Of a DNA stretch of 33,330 nt, positions 1 through 7,328 are shown piece by piece. This stretch comes from Mucilaginibacter sp. (GTDB taxonomy: Bacteria > Bacteroidota > Bacteroidia > Sphingobacteriales > Sphingobacteriaceae): positions 1 through 33,330 of the forward strand of contig JARLHA010000004.1 in NCBI GenBank assembly GCA_031292485.1. Direction: 5' to 3'. The translations under genes were made by a program, and so were the position numbers. Under the pieces are notes generated by a model. The model saw nothing but the letters and a program-made list of their open reading frames with translations, did not search any database and was not told where the DNA came from. Each line of letters starts with the position of its first letter. Within the stretch, counting starts at the first letter, position 1.

Positions 1-59
1 AATGCCTGAAGCCGGTCGTAGCGCCTGCCAGCGGCTTCCATAAATTCTTCTCTGGTCAT
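1..59 (-). CDS. 5' end of an unidentified gene, cut by the window edge
   Basis: A minus-strand reading frame opens with ATG at 57-59 and runs off the window start. The 19 visible codons read MTREEFMEAAGRRYDRLQA, a charged, helical-looking N-terminus with no signal peptide. It is divergent from arfB, with about 150 bases between the two starts. I do not recognise the family from so short a piece. An accessory protein or a small ORF of an insertion sequence are both possible, and neither can be shown here. Being open from the ATG to the edge is weak evidence at this length. Confidence 0.4.
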   Translation of the reverse strand, partial: MTREEFMEAAGRRYDRLQA

Positions 60-137
60 CGTAATTTATTTTTATCGTTAACATTTTGATTTGTCTTACA
101 TAAAATTATAAATTAACTGCGACAATTTGAATTGCAC

Positions 138-174
138 CCGTTTGCAGCAGGATTGTATTTTTAATTGCAAACGG
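138..174. repeat. Small intergenic inverted repeat (CCGTTTGCA)
   Basis: CCGTTTGCA at 138-146 is repeated inverted as TGCAAACGG at 166-174, in the divergent spacer before arfB. The core GTTTGCA word recurs between the fur and rel genes (about 15834-15900). It could be an operator, a hairpin or a remnant of a dispersed repeat; nothing decides between these. Confidence 0.4.
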
Positions 175-210
175 CATACTGCCAACGGCAAACTTTCTTA
201 ATTTCGCTCC

Positions 211-627
211 ATGAACTTTACAAAAGCCGGCCTGCAAAAGGAAATTACTTACAAAACATCAAGAAGCGGCGGCAAAGGCGGGCAAAACGTAAACAAGGTG
301 TCAAGCAAAGTGGAGCTGCTTTTTTCTGTAGATAATTCAGCTCTTTTTAGTGACGGGGAGAAGGAATTAATCAACCTTAAATTGCAATCCCGATTTAATA
401 AGGACGGTTTGATCCAGGTAATTTGCGATGAGGAGCGCAGCCAGTATTTAAACAAGGAAAAAGCTGTTGAAAGGCTGGTATTGCTGCTAACACGCGCCCT
501 GCATCAACCTAAAATACGCAAAGCAACAAAAGTAAGCAAAGCCGCTAAAATGGCCAGACTGGATAAAAAACGGTTAAATTCGGTTAAGAAGGAGAACAGA
601 AGGAAGGGATCAGAGGATGGAGATTAG
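211..627 (+). CDS. arfB: Alternative ribosome-rescue factor ArfB (peptidyl-tRNA hydrolase)
   Basis: A class I release-factor-like protein of 138 aa, the usual ArfB length, lacking the codon-recognition domains of RF1 and RF2. The GGQ motif lies in SGGKGGQNVNKVSSKVEL at about residues 19-36. In the family its glutamine positions water to hydrolyse peptidyl-tRNA on ribosomes stalled on non-stop mRNA. The C-terminal third (about 95-135) is rich in Lys and Arg, as expected for the tail that enters the empty mRNA channel. The ATG start fits the family N-terminus. The TAG stop lies inside a GATTAG-type intergenic repeat, so the last residues (EDGD) may be repeat-derived. Confidence 0.95.
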   Translation: MNFTKAGLQKEITYKTSRSGGKGGQNVNKVSSKVELLFSVDNSALFSDGEKELINLKLQSRFNKDGLIQVICDEERSQYLNKEKAVERLVLLLTRALHQPKIRKATKVSKAAKMARLDKKRLNSVKKENRRKGSEDGD

Positions 628-672
628 AGATTAGTTAGCTACTAAACAACTAATCTTCAGTCTCTAATCTCT
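619..672. repeat. GATTAGAG-type inverted repeat between convergent genes
   Basis: GAGATTAGAGA at 620-630 pairs with TCTCTAATCTC at 661-671, an 11-bp perfect stem around an AT-rich loop that itself repeats CTAATC. It occupies the whole gap between the arfB stop and the LpxR-like stop, and it contains the arfB stop codon. It could act as a two-way transcription terminator, although it lacks a long T-run. Related sequence is found at 10441-10545 and 31586-31612. Confidence 0.65.
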
Positions 673-1637
673 TACCTAAACCTATACAAGCCCGTAATCG
701 CAGCCCATTGATGGCTTTGTACCATTTCCCTATCATCCAATGTATGAAAAATGGCCGCGATATCAAAAACAAAACGATTGGTGCTAAAGGCTACACCAAA
801 TTGCTGGCTGAATATAAAAGGCTCTTTATTTTTAGTAATCTCAAGCCCGCTGTGGTTATCAAACAACCCGCCCTGTATGGTAGCATCATAGGCTACATAG
901 TTGGCGAGTGGTTTATAATAAAAGAAAATTTCGTGCTTGTTAAGCGGATTTTTCACCTCTTTCCTGATCGCGGTACTCTGCGTACTTACCGAATTAAACA
1001 ACTGGTTAAATGACCCTAACCTAACCAATGGGCCTGCCCCTGCTCCGGTAAACCCGTTACCAAGGTTAAGGTAACCTGACAGAGAGACATCAATCCATGA
1101 TCCCCTTACAAGCAGCTTATTATATTCGGCTGAAAGATTTATCTGAGCCTCATTATTGATCTGGTATTCCCAGCCGCTGGGGTGGTAAAAACCAAAATTA
1201 TCATGTACAAAATCCTGTATCTGTTTGCCCTCTGCACCGGGGCCAATGATACCGACCCTTGCGGTTAGCTTTAAACTGCTCTCGTCCTTATACAGCAGGT
1301 TCAATGATGCACCTATGTACATATAAGCCGCAAACGGACGATCAATAAGGTTGGGCAGATCAACACCCTGGGCATTGGCTATACTGCCGCTTTGCGGGTT
1401 AAATATTTTTTGCCCGAATTCGAAACCCAAAACCTTGTTCGCCAGCTTTGAACTTTCATTCACCTTTAGGGCATGGCGGTAATAAATAAAAATCCCATCG
1501 GTATAATACCTGTCTGATCCCTGGAGCAAATAAGAATCGTTATCAGTTTCGGCGCCAATTTCGGTACTATGAGTTTGAGCAAAAACGCCGGTTGAACAAA
1601 AAAGGAAGAAGAGACAAGTAAGCTGTTTAAATTTCAT
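672..1637 (-). CDS. LpxR-like lipid A 3'-O-deacylase (DUF2219), outer membrane
   Basis: A 321-aa protein with a signal peptide (MKFKQLTCLFFLFCSTGVFA, cleavage near AQ) and alternating beta-strand segments ending in an aromatic residue (YRFR), typical of an outer-membrane barrel. Family hallmarks are visible: TDNDSY shortly after the signal peptide (the catalytic Asn-Asp of LpxR), RYYTDGIF, and GIIGPGAEGKQIQDFVH, whose His matches the catalytic His. The known LpxR removes the 3'-acyloxyacyl group of lipid A. The reading frame opens upstream at 1685, but the start at 1637 is preferred: it gives a clean signal peptide and lies 17 nt after the TSS predicted from the -7 box at 1658-1665. No gene symbol is given because substrate specificity is not proven. 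Confidence 0.85.
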   Translation of the reverse strand: MKFKQLTCLFFLFCSTGVFAQTHSTEIGAETDNDSYLLQGSDRYYTDGIFIYYRHALKVNESSKLANKVLGFEFGQKIFNPQSGSIANAQGVDLPNLIDRPFAAYMYIGASLNLLYKDESSLKLTARVGIIGPGAEGKQIQDFVHDNFGFYHPSGWEYQINNEAQINLSAEYNKLLVRGSWIDVSLSGYLNLGNGFTGAGAGPLVRLGSFNQLFNSVSTQSTAIRKEVKNPLNKHEIFFYYKPLANYVAYDATIQGGLFDNHSGLEITKNKEPFIFSQQFGVAFSTNRFVFDIAAIFHTLDDREMVQSHQWAAITGLYRFR

Positions 1638-1657
1638 CAGGTTAAATAAAGTCATCG

Positions 1658-1665
1658 CAAAAATA
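1658..1665 (-). promoter_or_regulatory. Candidate -7 box (TATTTTTG) for the LpxR-like gene
   Basis: On the minus strand TATTTTTG matches the Bacteroidota -7 consensus TAnnTTTG exactly. The predicted start of transcription is about 17 nt before the ATG at 1637. A TTG 17 nt upstream is a weak -33 candidate. The MITE-like element ends about 40 bp further upstream. Confidence 0.45.
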
Positions 1666-1705
1666 TAAAAAACCTTGTAAAGCAAGGCCTTTTAACAAAT
1701 AGTGA

Positions 1706-1909
1706 CAGGGAAATCGCTTTTAAAAATTAATGGCTATCAGGAGGCACCTACGGAGCCATCAGCTACTTTAATTATGCTATAAACAGGTGACTCCTCTGGA
1801 GTTTTAAACAGAAAGCGGCAATAGTTCCAGCGGAACTACCTATTTATAGTATGCACGATTGAATTTTAATGGCTCCAGCGGAGCCCCTGTTTTAAAAGCG
1901 ATTTCCCTG
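1706..1909. mobile_element. MITE-like element, 20-bp perfect TIRs, 10-bp target duplication
   Basis: The left end CAGGGAAATCGCTTTTAAAA (1706-1725) is repeated exactly, inverted, at 1890-1909. The identical 10-mer CAAATAGTGA directly flanks both ends (1696-1705 and 1910-1919), as expected of a target-site duplication. The 204-bp body has no meaningful reading frame, so any transposase would act in trans. Inside are four short palindromes: 1743-1757, 1790-1802, 1823-1837 and 1871-1885, the last reading GGCTCCAGCGGAGCC. A further near-perfect 12-bp pair lies at 1777-1788 and 1838-1849. The element sits between two minus-strand genes, 3 bp beyond the stop of one and about 70 bp upstream of the next start. 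The direct repeat argues for past transposition rather than an ordinary terminator. Confidence 0.8.
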
Positions 1910-1922
1910 CAAATAGTGATCA

Positions 1923-2459
1923 TCAGAACGTGTAACCAAAGCTTAGCCCAAAATAAGGCACAAAATTCGAACTGTCAAAAATCGGGTTAAAGCTGGCCCT
2001 GAAATTAAACCCGCCATCTACAGGCTGGTACCGGTAACCAAAGGTCATTGTCCCTAAAACGGTGTTGCTTGTTACGGGTGTGGTATCAAATGATAAAAAA
2101 TTCGAACCTGAGTTAAATGAGGCATAAGTGGCGCCCAGGCCAATCTCAAAGTATTTGTCTTTTTTCCCTAAAAGGTAATTTAACTGAAAAGGGACAGTTA
2201 CTACCGAAGCGCCGCCGCTTGCAATAAATCCAAGGCCAATCCTGCCGCCGAGACCATCTCTTCGTTGAGAAAAACGGGTGTCGTAATTAGCAGAAAATAA
2301 AAGGCCGGGACCGCCCAGCTCGATGTAAACATTTTGCGCGCGGGTATTTAACGTTGAATCGGTTTTGGAATACCTGACCGACTGAGCCTTTGATGAATGG
2401 AAAAAAAAGAAAGCGAATACTAAAAGTATCGCTGCTTGATTGAATTTATGTTTTCTCAT
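1923..2459 (-). CDS. Putative outer-membrane beta-barrel protein, paralogue 1
   Basis: A 178-aa protein with a signal peptide (MRKHKFNQAAILLVFAFFFF..., cleavage near SKAQ) and a mature part rich in glycine and aromatic residues. Alternating strands and a terminal FGYTF are typical of small outer-membrane barrels. Its core YIELGGPGLLFSANYDTRF is shared with the gene just upstream (VFLEVGGPGLALTANYDTRF), so the two are tandem paralogues. An in-frame ATG at 2474 exists, but it would place the start inside a 13-bp inverted repeat and adds residues before the signal peptide, so 2459 is preferred. Function unknown. Confidence 0.75.
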   Translation of the reverse strand: MRKHKFNQAAILLVFAFFFFHSSKAQSVRYSKTDSTLNTRAQNVYIELGGPGLLFSANYDTRFSQRRDGLGGRIGLGFIASGGASVVTVPFQLNYLLGKKDKYFEIGLGATYASFNSGSNFLSFDTTPVTSNTVLGTMTFGYRYQPVDGGFNFRASFNPIFDSSNFVPYFGLSFGYTF

Positions 2460-2463
2460 AAAG

Positions 2464-2509
2464 TTGGTTTGCAATAAAGATATTTGTTTAAATCAGTATT
2501 GCAAACCAA
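2464..2509. repeat. 13-bp inverted repeat before paralogue 1 start
   Basis: TTGGTTTGCAATA at 2464-2476 is repeated inverted at 2497-2509 with a 20-base loop. On the minus strand the hairpin ends 4 bases before the ATG at 2459. It could terminate transcription from the upstream paralogue, limit ribosome access or bind a regulator. No T-run follows, so a plain terminator is less likely. Confidence 0.6.
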
Positions 2510-2525
2510 TCTTCAAATTAACATT

Positions 2526-3077
2526 TTAAAAAGTATAGCCTACGCTAAAGCCACCGGCGGCAATAAGCCCTTCATCATATAGTATCGGCACAAAACCGAT
2601 CCTGAAATTGATGCCCCCGTTATCCTGCTGGTATCGGTAACCTATGGTGGCGGTACCGATAAACCCGGTGATATTATCAAATTGAAAAACCGTACCGGTA
2701 GTACTGCCGTGCGACCTTACAAAAGTGGTACCGGCGCCTAACTCCAAAAAGCTGCTGGCTCCCGGCTTTTTAAAACCATATAAATAGTTTACCTGGAAAG
2801 GAATGGTTGCTACCCAGTTTGAGCCTGTATTATAATAACCTGCGCCAATTCTAAAACCCCATTTATCTCTGCCTTCGCCAAAGCGGGTATCATAATTTGC
2901 TGTTAAAGCAAGTCCCGGTCCGCCAACTTCCAAAAAAACAGTGCGGGGTTTGGCCGAGTTAGGAACTGTAGTGTCTCTTTTTACAGTATCCTCTTCAAGG
3001 TTCTGAGCCTTCAAACAAAAATGTGACGTGACAAGTAGTAATAAAAAAACAGCTTTTAGTAAAAAGGCCTTCTTCAT
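2526..3077 (-). CDS. Putative outer-membrane beta-barrel protein, paralogue 2
   Basis: A 183-aa protein with a signal peptide (MKKAFLLKAVFLLLLVTSHF..., cleavage near KAQ) followed by a short Asp/Glu/Thr-rich linker and a glycine-rich barrel-like region ending in FSVGYTF. It aligns with the downstream neighbour along the whole mature part, with GGPGL, ANYDTRF, FQVNYL/FQLNYL, GYRYQ and GGxNFR in the same order, which indicates a local duplication. No catalytic motif is visible and the function is unknown. The 66 bases to the next gene contain an inverted repeat, so joint transcription is possible but may be modulated. Confidence 0.75.
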   Translation of the reverse strand: MKKAFLLKAVFLLLLVTSHFCLKAQNLEEDTVKRDTTVPNSAKPRTVFLEVGGPGLALTANYDTRFGEGRDKWGFRIGAGYYNTGSNWVATIPFQVNYLYGFKKPGASSFLELGAGTTFVRSHGSTTGTVFQFDNITGFIGTATIGYRYQQDNGGINFRIGFVPILYDEGLIAAGGFSVGYTF

Positions 3078-3116
3078 TTTTTTCGGATTGTTTTAGATTG
3101 AATATTTTTTAACTAT

Positions 3117-3143
3117 TATCATAATTAATTTATAATTATGATA
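3117..3143. repeat. AT-rich 11-bp inverted repeat upstream of paralogue 2
   Basis: TATCATAATTA at 3117-3127 is repeated inverted at 3133-3143, 40 bases upstream of the minus-strand gene starting at 3077. Its place and symmetry fit an operator, but AT-rich palindromes also arise by chance. Confidence 0.3.
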
Positions 3144-3240
3144 GGGCGTATTACGGCATTACGCGGTAAAAGGTTTCAGGAAAGGTTATAAGGGGCATAT
3201 CCGGGGATAAACGGAGGTAGTTATCAGACGATTACAAATA

Positions 3241-3286
3241 AAAAAAATAGCGCTATTTGTGGCGGATTTCCGTACAAATAGCGCTA
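3241..3286 (-). terminator. Rho-independent terminator of lon
   Basis: TAGCGCTATTTGT at 3248-3260 pairs perfectly with ACAAATAGCGCTA at 3274-3286 (13 bp, 13-base loop). Read on the minus strand the stem is followed directly by a T-run (3241-3247). It lies 15 bases past the lon stop codon. Confidence 0.9.
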
Positions 3287-3300
3287 AAAAAAACTAATTA

Positions 3301-5775
3301 CTAATTTAAAACGGTGCTTATTTCTTCTTTTATAGTCAAATCGATCGGGTTTTTAACCTTCTCTTCCAAAAGTGCAAGGTCAATTACTTCGCGCATGTCG
3401 GTTACATAATGGAACTGCAGATCTTTGATATAATCGCCTTTTATTTCGAGGATATCCTTTTTATTAGAGGCGCATAAAATGATCTCTTTTATGTTTGCCC
3501 GTTTGGCAGCCAGTATTTTTTCTTTGATACCGCCGACGGGTAACACACGGCCGCGCAGGGTGATTTCCCCGGTCATGGCCAGGTGAGGTTTAATTTTGCG
3601 TTGTGTAAATGCCGATACCAATGCAGTTAGCATGGTAACACCGGCTGAAGGGCCGTCTTTAGGGGTAGCGCCTGCCGGTACGTGCACATGGATGTCCCAG
3701 CGGTCAAACAGCCTTACATCTATGTTAAATTCAGCAGAATGGGCCCTTAAATACGCCAGGGCAATACTTACTGATTCTTTCATTACATCACCAAGGCTGC
3801 CGGTAAGGGTAAGTTTTCCTTTTCCGGGGCTCAGGCTGGCTTCAATAAACAGGATATCCCCGCCCACCGATGTCCATGCCAAACCGGTAACTACTCCGGC
3901 AACGTCATTGCCTTCGTACAGGTCCTTATCAAATATCGGGGCCCCTAATATCCTTTCAACATCACTTTTACTAACAACCGCGTTATAGGGCTCTTCCATG
4001 GCAATACTCTTAGCTACACCGCGGATGAGCGAACCGATCTTTTTCTCCAATGACCGAACGCCCGACTCACGTGTATAATCTACTACCAGTTTTTCTACTA
4101 TTTCGGGTTTCAAGGTAACATCTTTGGTTTTTAAGCCATGCGCCTCCCGCTGTTTTGGGATAAGGTGCTGTTTGGCGATCTCAACCTTCTCTTCAATGGT
4201 ATAACCATTTACTTCGATGATCTCCATACGATCCAGCAAGGCTGGCTGGATGCTGCTTAATGAATTTGCTGTAGCGATGAACATTACATTGGACAGATCG
4301 AAATCCATCTCCACATAATGATCATAAAACGTGCTGTTTTGTTCGGGGTCCAGTACTTCTAATAAAGCAGAAGACGGATCGCCCCTGAAATCATTGCCAA
4401 CTTTATCAATTTCATCCAAAATAAAAACCGGATTAGCAGCACCTGCCTTTTTTACAGATTGTATAATACGACCGGGCATAGCGCCTATATAAGTTTTACG
4501 GTGGCCCCTGATCTCGGCTTCATCCCGAATCCCTCCTAATGCCATCCTCACATACTTACGCCCAAGCGCTCTTGCAATTGATTTACCGAGGGAGGTTTTA
4601 CCCACTCCCGGAGGGCCAACCAGGCAAAGGATCGGCGCTTTCATATTGTGCTTTAGTTTAAGCACCGCCAGGTATTCAATAATCCGTTGTTTAACCTTAT
4701 CCAGCCCGAAATGGTCTTTATCAAGAATTTTTTGGGCACGTTTAAGGTCGAAATTATCTTTGGTAAATTCATTCCATGGCAGGTCGAGCAGCAGCTCCAG
4801 GTAATTTATTTGTACCGAATAATCAGCCGCTGCGGGATTGGTTCGCGCAAGTTTTTCAATTTCCTTGGTAAAATGGTCATTAACTTCTTTTCCCCATTTC
4901 TTTTTGGCGCCGCGCAATTTTAAACTTTCAATCTCCAGGTCAGGGGAACTGCCTCCGAGTTCTTCCTGGATCGTTTTTAGCTGCTGGTTTAAAAAATAAT
5001 CGCGCTGCTGTTTATCCAGGTCTACCCTTACCTTACTTTGGATCTGGTTTTTTAACTCCAGCATTTGCAAATCAAGGGTGAGATGCTCCAACACCAGGTT
5101 GGCGCGGGTACGCAGGTTTGGCTCTTCCAGTAAACGCTGTTTGGCGTTCATGTCAGCGTTCATATTTGATGAAATAAAATTGATCAAAAATGAAGTGCTT
5201 TCAATGTTGCGGATGGCGATGCCTGCCTCGCTGGGGATATTTGGTGAAAGCTGTATTATGCTCATGGCCATATCCTTAATAGAGGATACCATTGCTTTGA
5301 ATTCCTTATCGTCTTTATGTTTTGCCTCTTTAAAAGGTTCGATAGAAGCTTTAATGTAAGGAACGCTTTGAACTTCTTCTTTCAAAACGAATCGCTTTTT
5401 TCCCTGCAATATTACCGTTGTATTACCATCAGGCATTTGCAGCATTTTGATAATAAGGGCGATAGTGCCTATCTTATTTAACTGGGAAAATGTCGGGTCT
5501 TCGATCCCCACATCCTGTTGCGAAACTACCCCGATCATCCGGTTGCCTTTATTGGCATCACGGATCAGTTTGATCGATTTATCGCGGCCTACTGTAATAG
5601 GGATCACCACCCCGGGAAATAATACCGTATTACGCAAGGGCAATATGGACAACACTTCGGGTAAGAGTTCGTTGTTCATTTCTTCCTCGTCTTCTGATGA
5701 CATGAGCGGAAAAAACTCAGACTCCTCGTTTATAACTGGTAAAGCACTTCTAAAATCAAATGGATCGAAACTCAT
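3301..5775 (-). CDS. lon: ATP-dependent protease Lon
   Basis: An 824-aa LonA-type protease that degrades misfolded and regulatory proteins in the cytoplasm. Domains run in the usual order: an N-terminal substrate-binding LAN domain (about 43-240), a coiled linker, an AAA+ module with Walker A GPPGVGKT (387-394) and Walker B FILDEIDK (about 451-458), then the protease domain. The catalytic Ser lies in KDGPSAG (about residue 710) and the catalytic Lys in GGIKEK, 43 residues later, the same spacing as in E. coli Lon. The start is ATG at 5775, preceded by a purine-rich GAGAGG stretch that could act as a ribosome binding site; the TTG just before it is not needed. The gene appears monocistronic, with its own terminator. 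Confidence 0.98.
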   Translation of the reverse strand: MSFDPFDFRSALPVINEESEFFPLMSSEDEEEMNNELLPEVLSILPLRNTVLFPGVVIPITVGRDKSIKLIRDANKGNRMIGVVSQQDVGIEDPTFSQLNKIGTIALIIKMLQMPDGNTTVILQGKKRFVLKEEVQSVPYIKASIEPFKEAKHKDDKEFKAMVSSIKDMAMSIIQLSPNIPSEAGIAIRNIESTSFLINFISSNMNADMNAKQRLLEEPNLRTRANLVLEHLTLDLQMLELKNQIQSKVRVDLDKQQRDYFLNQQLKTIQEELGGSSPDLEIESLKLRGAKKKWGKEVNDHFTKEIEKLARTNPAAADYSVQINYLELLLDLPWNEFTKDNFDLKRAQKILDKDHFGLDKVKQRIIEYLAVLKLKHNMKAPILCLVGPPGVGKTSLGKSIARALGRKYVRMALGGIRDEAEIRGHRKTYIGAMPGRIIQSVKKAGAANPVFILDEIDKVGNDFRGDPSSALLEVLDPEQNSTFYDHYVEMDFDLSNVMFIATANSLSSIQPALLDRMEIIEVNGYTIEEKVEIAKQHLIPKQREAHGLKTKDVTLKPEIVEKLVVDYTRESGVRSLEKKIGSLIRGVAKSIAMEEPYNAVVSKSDVERILGAPIFDKDLYEGNDVAGVVTGLAWTSVGGDILFIEASLSPGKGKLTLTGSLGDVMKESVSIALAYLRAHSAEFNIDVRLFDRWDIHVHVPAGATPKDGPSAGVTMLTALVSAFTQRKIKPHLAMTGEITLRGRVLPVGGIKEKILAAKRANIKEIILCASNKKDILEIKGDYIKDLQFHYVTDMREVIDLALLEEKVKNPIDLTIKEEISTVLN

Positions 5776-5778
5776 CAA

Positions 5779-6143
5779 ACACCTCTCGTTGTAAAAATAA
5801 AAAACGTCATATTGTCAGCATGTAAAGTTCTGCAGGCAATAAAACCGTTCAAATAGCATCCTGCTATCATTCAGGGCTTATTGGACAAGACATGTGCCAA
5901 TATAGGTTATAATTGGGCAACATTTGGATTAAACCCATAAAATATTGATTACATGAAGGTTATAATAATTTGATATTATTATAAATGAATAAAAAATATT
6001 GATAAAGATGAAAAAAAGTCATATAATCGCCTTCTTTTATTTTTACTGGAACACAAGATTTGATAAAAAACGGTTTAACCGGCATAATAATTTCTAAAAA
6101 TATCAGTTATTGATATACTGTTTTGATAAACATTAAAGCCCCG
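5779..6143. other. Divergent AT-rich spacer between lon and the TPR gene
   Basis: No credible gene was found. The spacer is strongly AT-rich in its second half and contains a 10-bp inverted repeat TTATAATAAT / ATTATTATAA (5960-5969 and 5975-5984) and two copies of AAATATTGAT. The promoters of lon and the TPR gene must lie here, but no exact TAnnTTTG box was found for either. Confidence 0.5.
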
Positions 6144-6776
6144 ATGAGATTTTCGGTAATCATTTCGTTTCTGCTCGTTGCCTCATTCGAAAACACGTCG
6201 GCCCAAAATTCCTATGTAAAATTAGGCCAGCAGGCTTTAATGGAGGGCGATTTTAAGGCAGCGGTTACGCAGCTCGAGAGAGCCTGCCTGGTGGATTCAA
6301 CCAATGCCAACGCACTTTGGATGCTGGGTTACTCTTATTATCACAGCGAAAATTACCATAAATCAATTGTCGCATATACCAAAGAATTACAGATAAACCC
6401 TATTGATGCCAGCGCCTATTATTACCGGGCAAGAGCCAAAAGTTATTTGGGAAAAGATGTCCAGCTTTCTGCTGCCGAAAAGGAACAGTACCTGTTAGGC
6501 GCGATATTTGATCTTACCAAAGCTATTGCTGTCGACCCTAACGATGCAAACAATAAATTTTTCCAGACCAGGGGCATCGCCTACCGCGAATATGGGGTGT
6601 TCAAATTAACAGCACCCGGCCATTATTACGATAAAATAAGGGGGGTTAATTCTTTAAAAGCATCCGTTGCCGACCTTGAAAAGGTTTTGGCAGAAAATCC
6701 GGGCCGTACTGACATAGCCGCACTGATCGACTTGTCAAAACAAAAGCTTGGCGAAGCACTTGCCGCCCGCAAATAG
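6144..6776 (+). CDS. Exported tetratricopeptide (TPR) repeat protein
   Basis: A 210-aa protein with a signal peptide (MRFSVIISFLLVASFENTSA, then Q) and at least three TPR-like helix pairs. These include YVKLGQQALMEGDFKAAVTQ, ALWMLGYSYYHSENYHKSIV and a third unit around AIFDLTKAIAVDPNDANNKF, with the Gly/Ala, Tyr and Pro spacing of the repeat. It probably acts as a periplasmic scaffold, but no partner is evident. A TTG codon at 6123 would extend the frame by seven residues; the ATG at 6144 gives the proper signal peptide. It converges on the lipoprotein gene with only six bases between stops. Confidence 0.8.
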   Translation: MRFSVIISFLLVASFENTSAQNSYVKLGQQALMEGDFKAAVTQLERACLVDSTNANALWMLGYSYYHSENYHKSIVAYTKELQINPIDASAYYYRARAKSYLGKDVQLSAAEKEQYLLGAIFDLTKAIAVDPNDANNKFFQTRGIAYREYGVFKLTAPGHYYDKIRGVNSLKASVADLEKVLAENPGRTDIAALIDLSKQKLGEALAARK

Positions 6777-6782
6777 TACAAG

Positions 6783-7328
6783 CTACTTTAGTATTCCCTG
6801 GATAATATAAGTATTCGTTCCCAGCAGTTTCACATGTTGCACCGTTTCGATCCGGTAAACCGAATCAGGAAAATAGATAAGCTTTTGGGTAGTTTTATAC
6901 AACTGATTTTCCACCTTATTATAAACGAGGATATATTTGATATTCTGGCCTGCCCGTTTGATGATGAGTTCGCGCACCCTCAGGTCTTTTTCCATCGCTT
7001 TATAAACTAATAAACTGTCTTCATCAATAACCTGATAACTATTTTTAAAGGCTGGTTTGTTAATATCAGCATCTATAAAAAGACCCAGCTCGCTGCTCCA
7101 ATCAGCAATATGTACCGTTTTTGTTTCCGTAACTCCGTTGTGCGAAACTGTTTTGCGAACAGGCCTGTTCAGTTGATTAAGCCTGGCAGCATCTTTTTTC
7201 AAGTACCCGGTTAAATCAAAACCGCCATTGTTTTTAACCTCAGGTTTACACGCCGGCAAGATCGCCGACAATGTTATCCCCGCGACTAAAGCAATGGCGG
7301 CTTTTAACTTCGTTTTATACCAATACAT
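6783..7328 (-). CDS. Putative lipoprotein, unknown function
   Basis: A 181-aa protein with a lipoprotein signal: a basic N-terminus (MYWYKTKLKAA), a hydrophobic stretch and the lipobox LPAC with the lipidated Cys near residue 27. The mature part (KPEVKNNGGFDLTGYLKKD...) is mixed alpha/beta with no motif I recognise. The start codon lies 14 bases inside the 3' end of gpmI, so the two genes are probably co-transcribed and translationally coupled. There is no obvious functional link to glycolysis. Confidence 0.75.
   Translation of the reverse strand: MYWYKTKLKAAIALVAGITLSAILPACKPEVKNNGGFDLTGYLKKDAARLNQLNRPVRKTVSHNGVTETKTVHIADWSSELGLFIDADINKPAFKNSYQVIDEDSLLVYKAMEKDLRVRELIIKRAGQNIKYILVYNKVENQLYKTTQKLIYFPDSVYRIETVQHVKLLGTNTYIIQGILK

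Noticed and set aside
1706..1909. The element as an ordinary bidirectional terminator
   Set aside because: Its genes are co-directional, its ends match over 20 bases far apart, and a flanking 10-bp direct repeat is present, which fits insertion better.
3596..3988. A 130-codon frame on the plus strand inside lon
   Set aside because: It is antisense to the protease domain of lon, has no family features, and is explained by lon codon bias. Other antisense frames in lon, gpmI, purA, rel, amt and nuo were rejected for the same reason.
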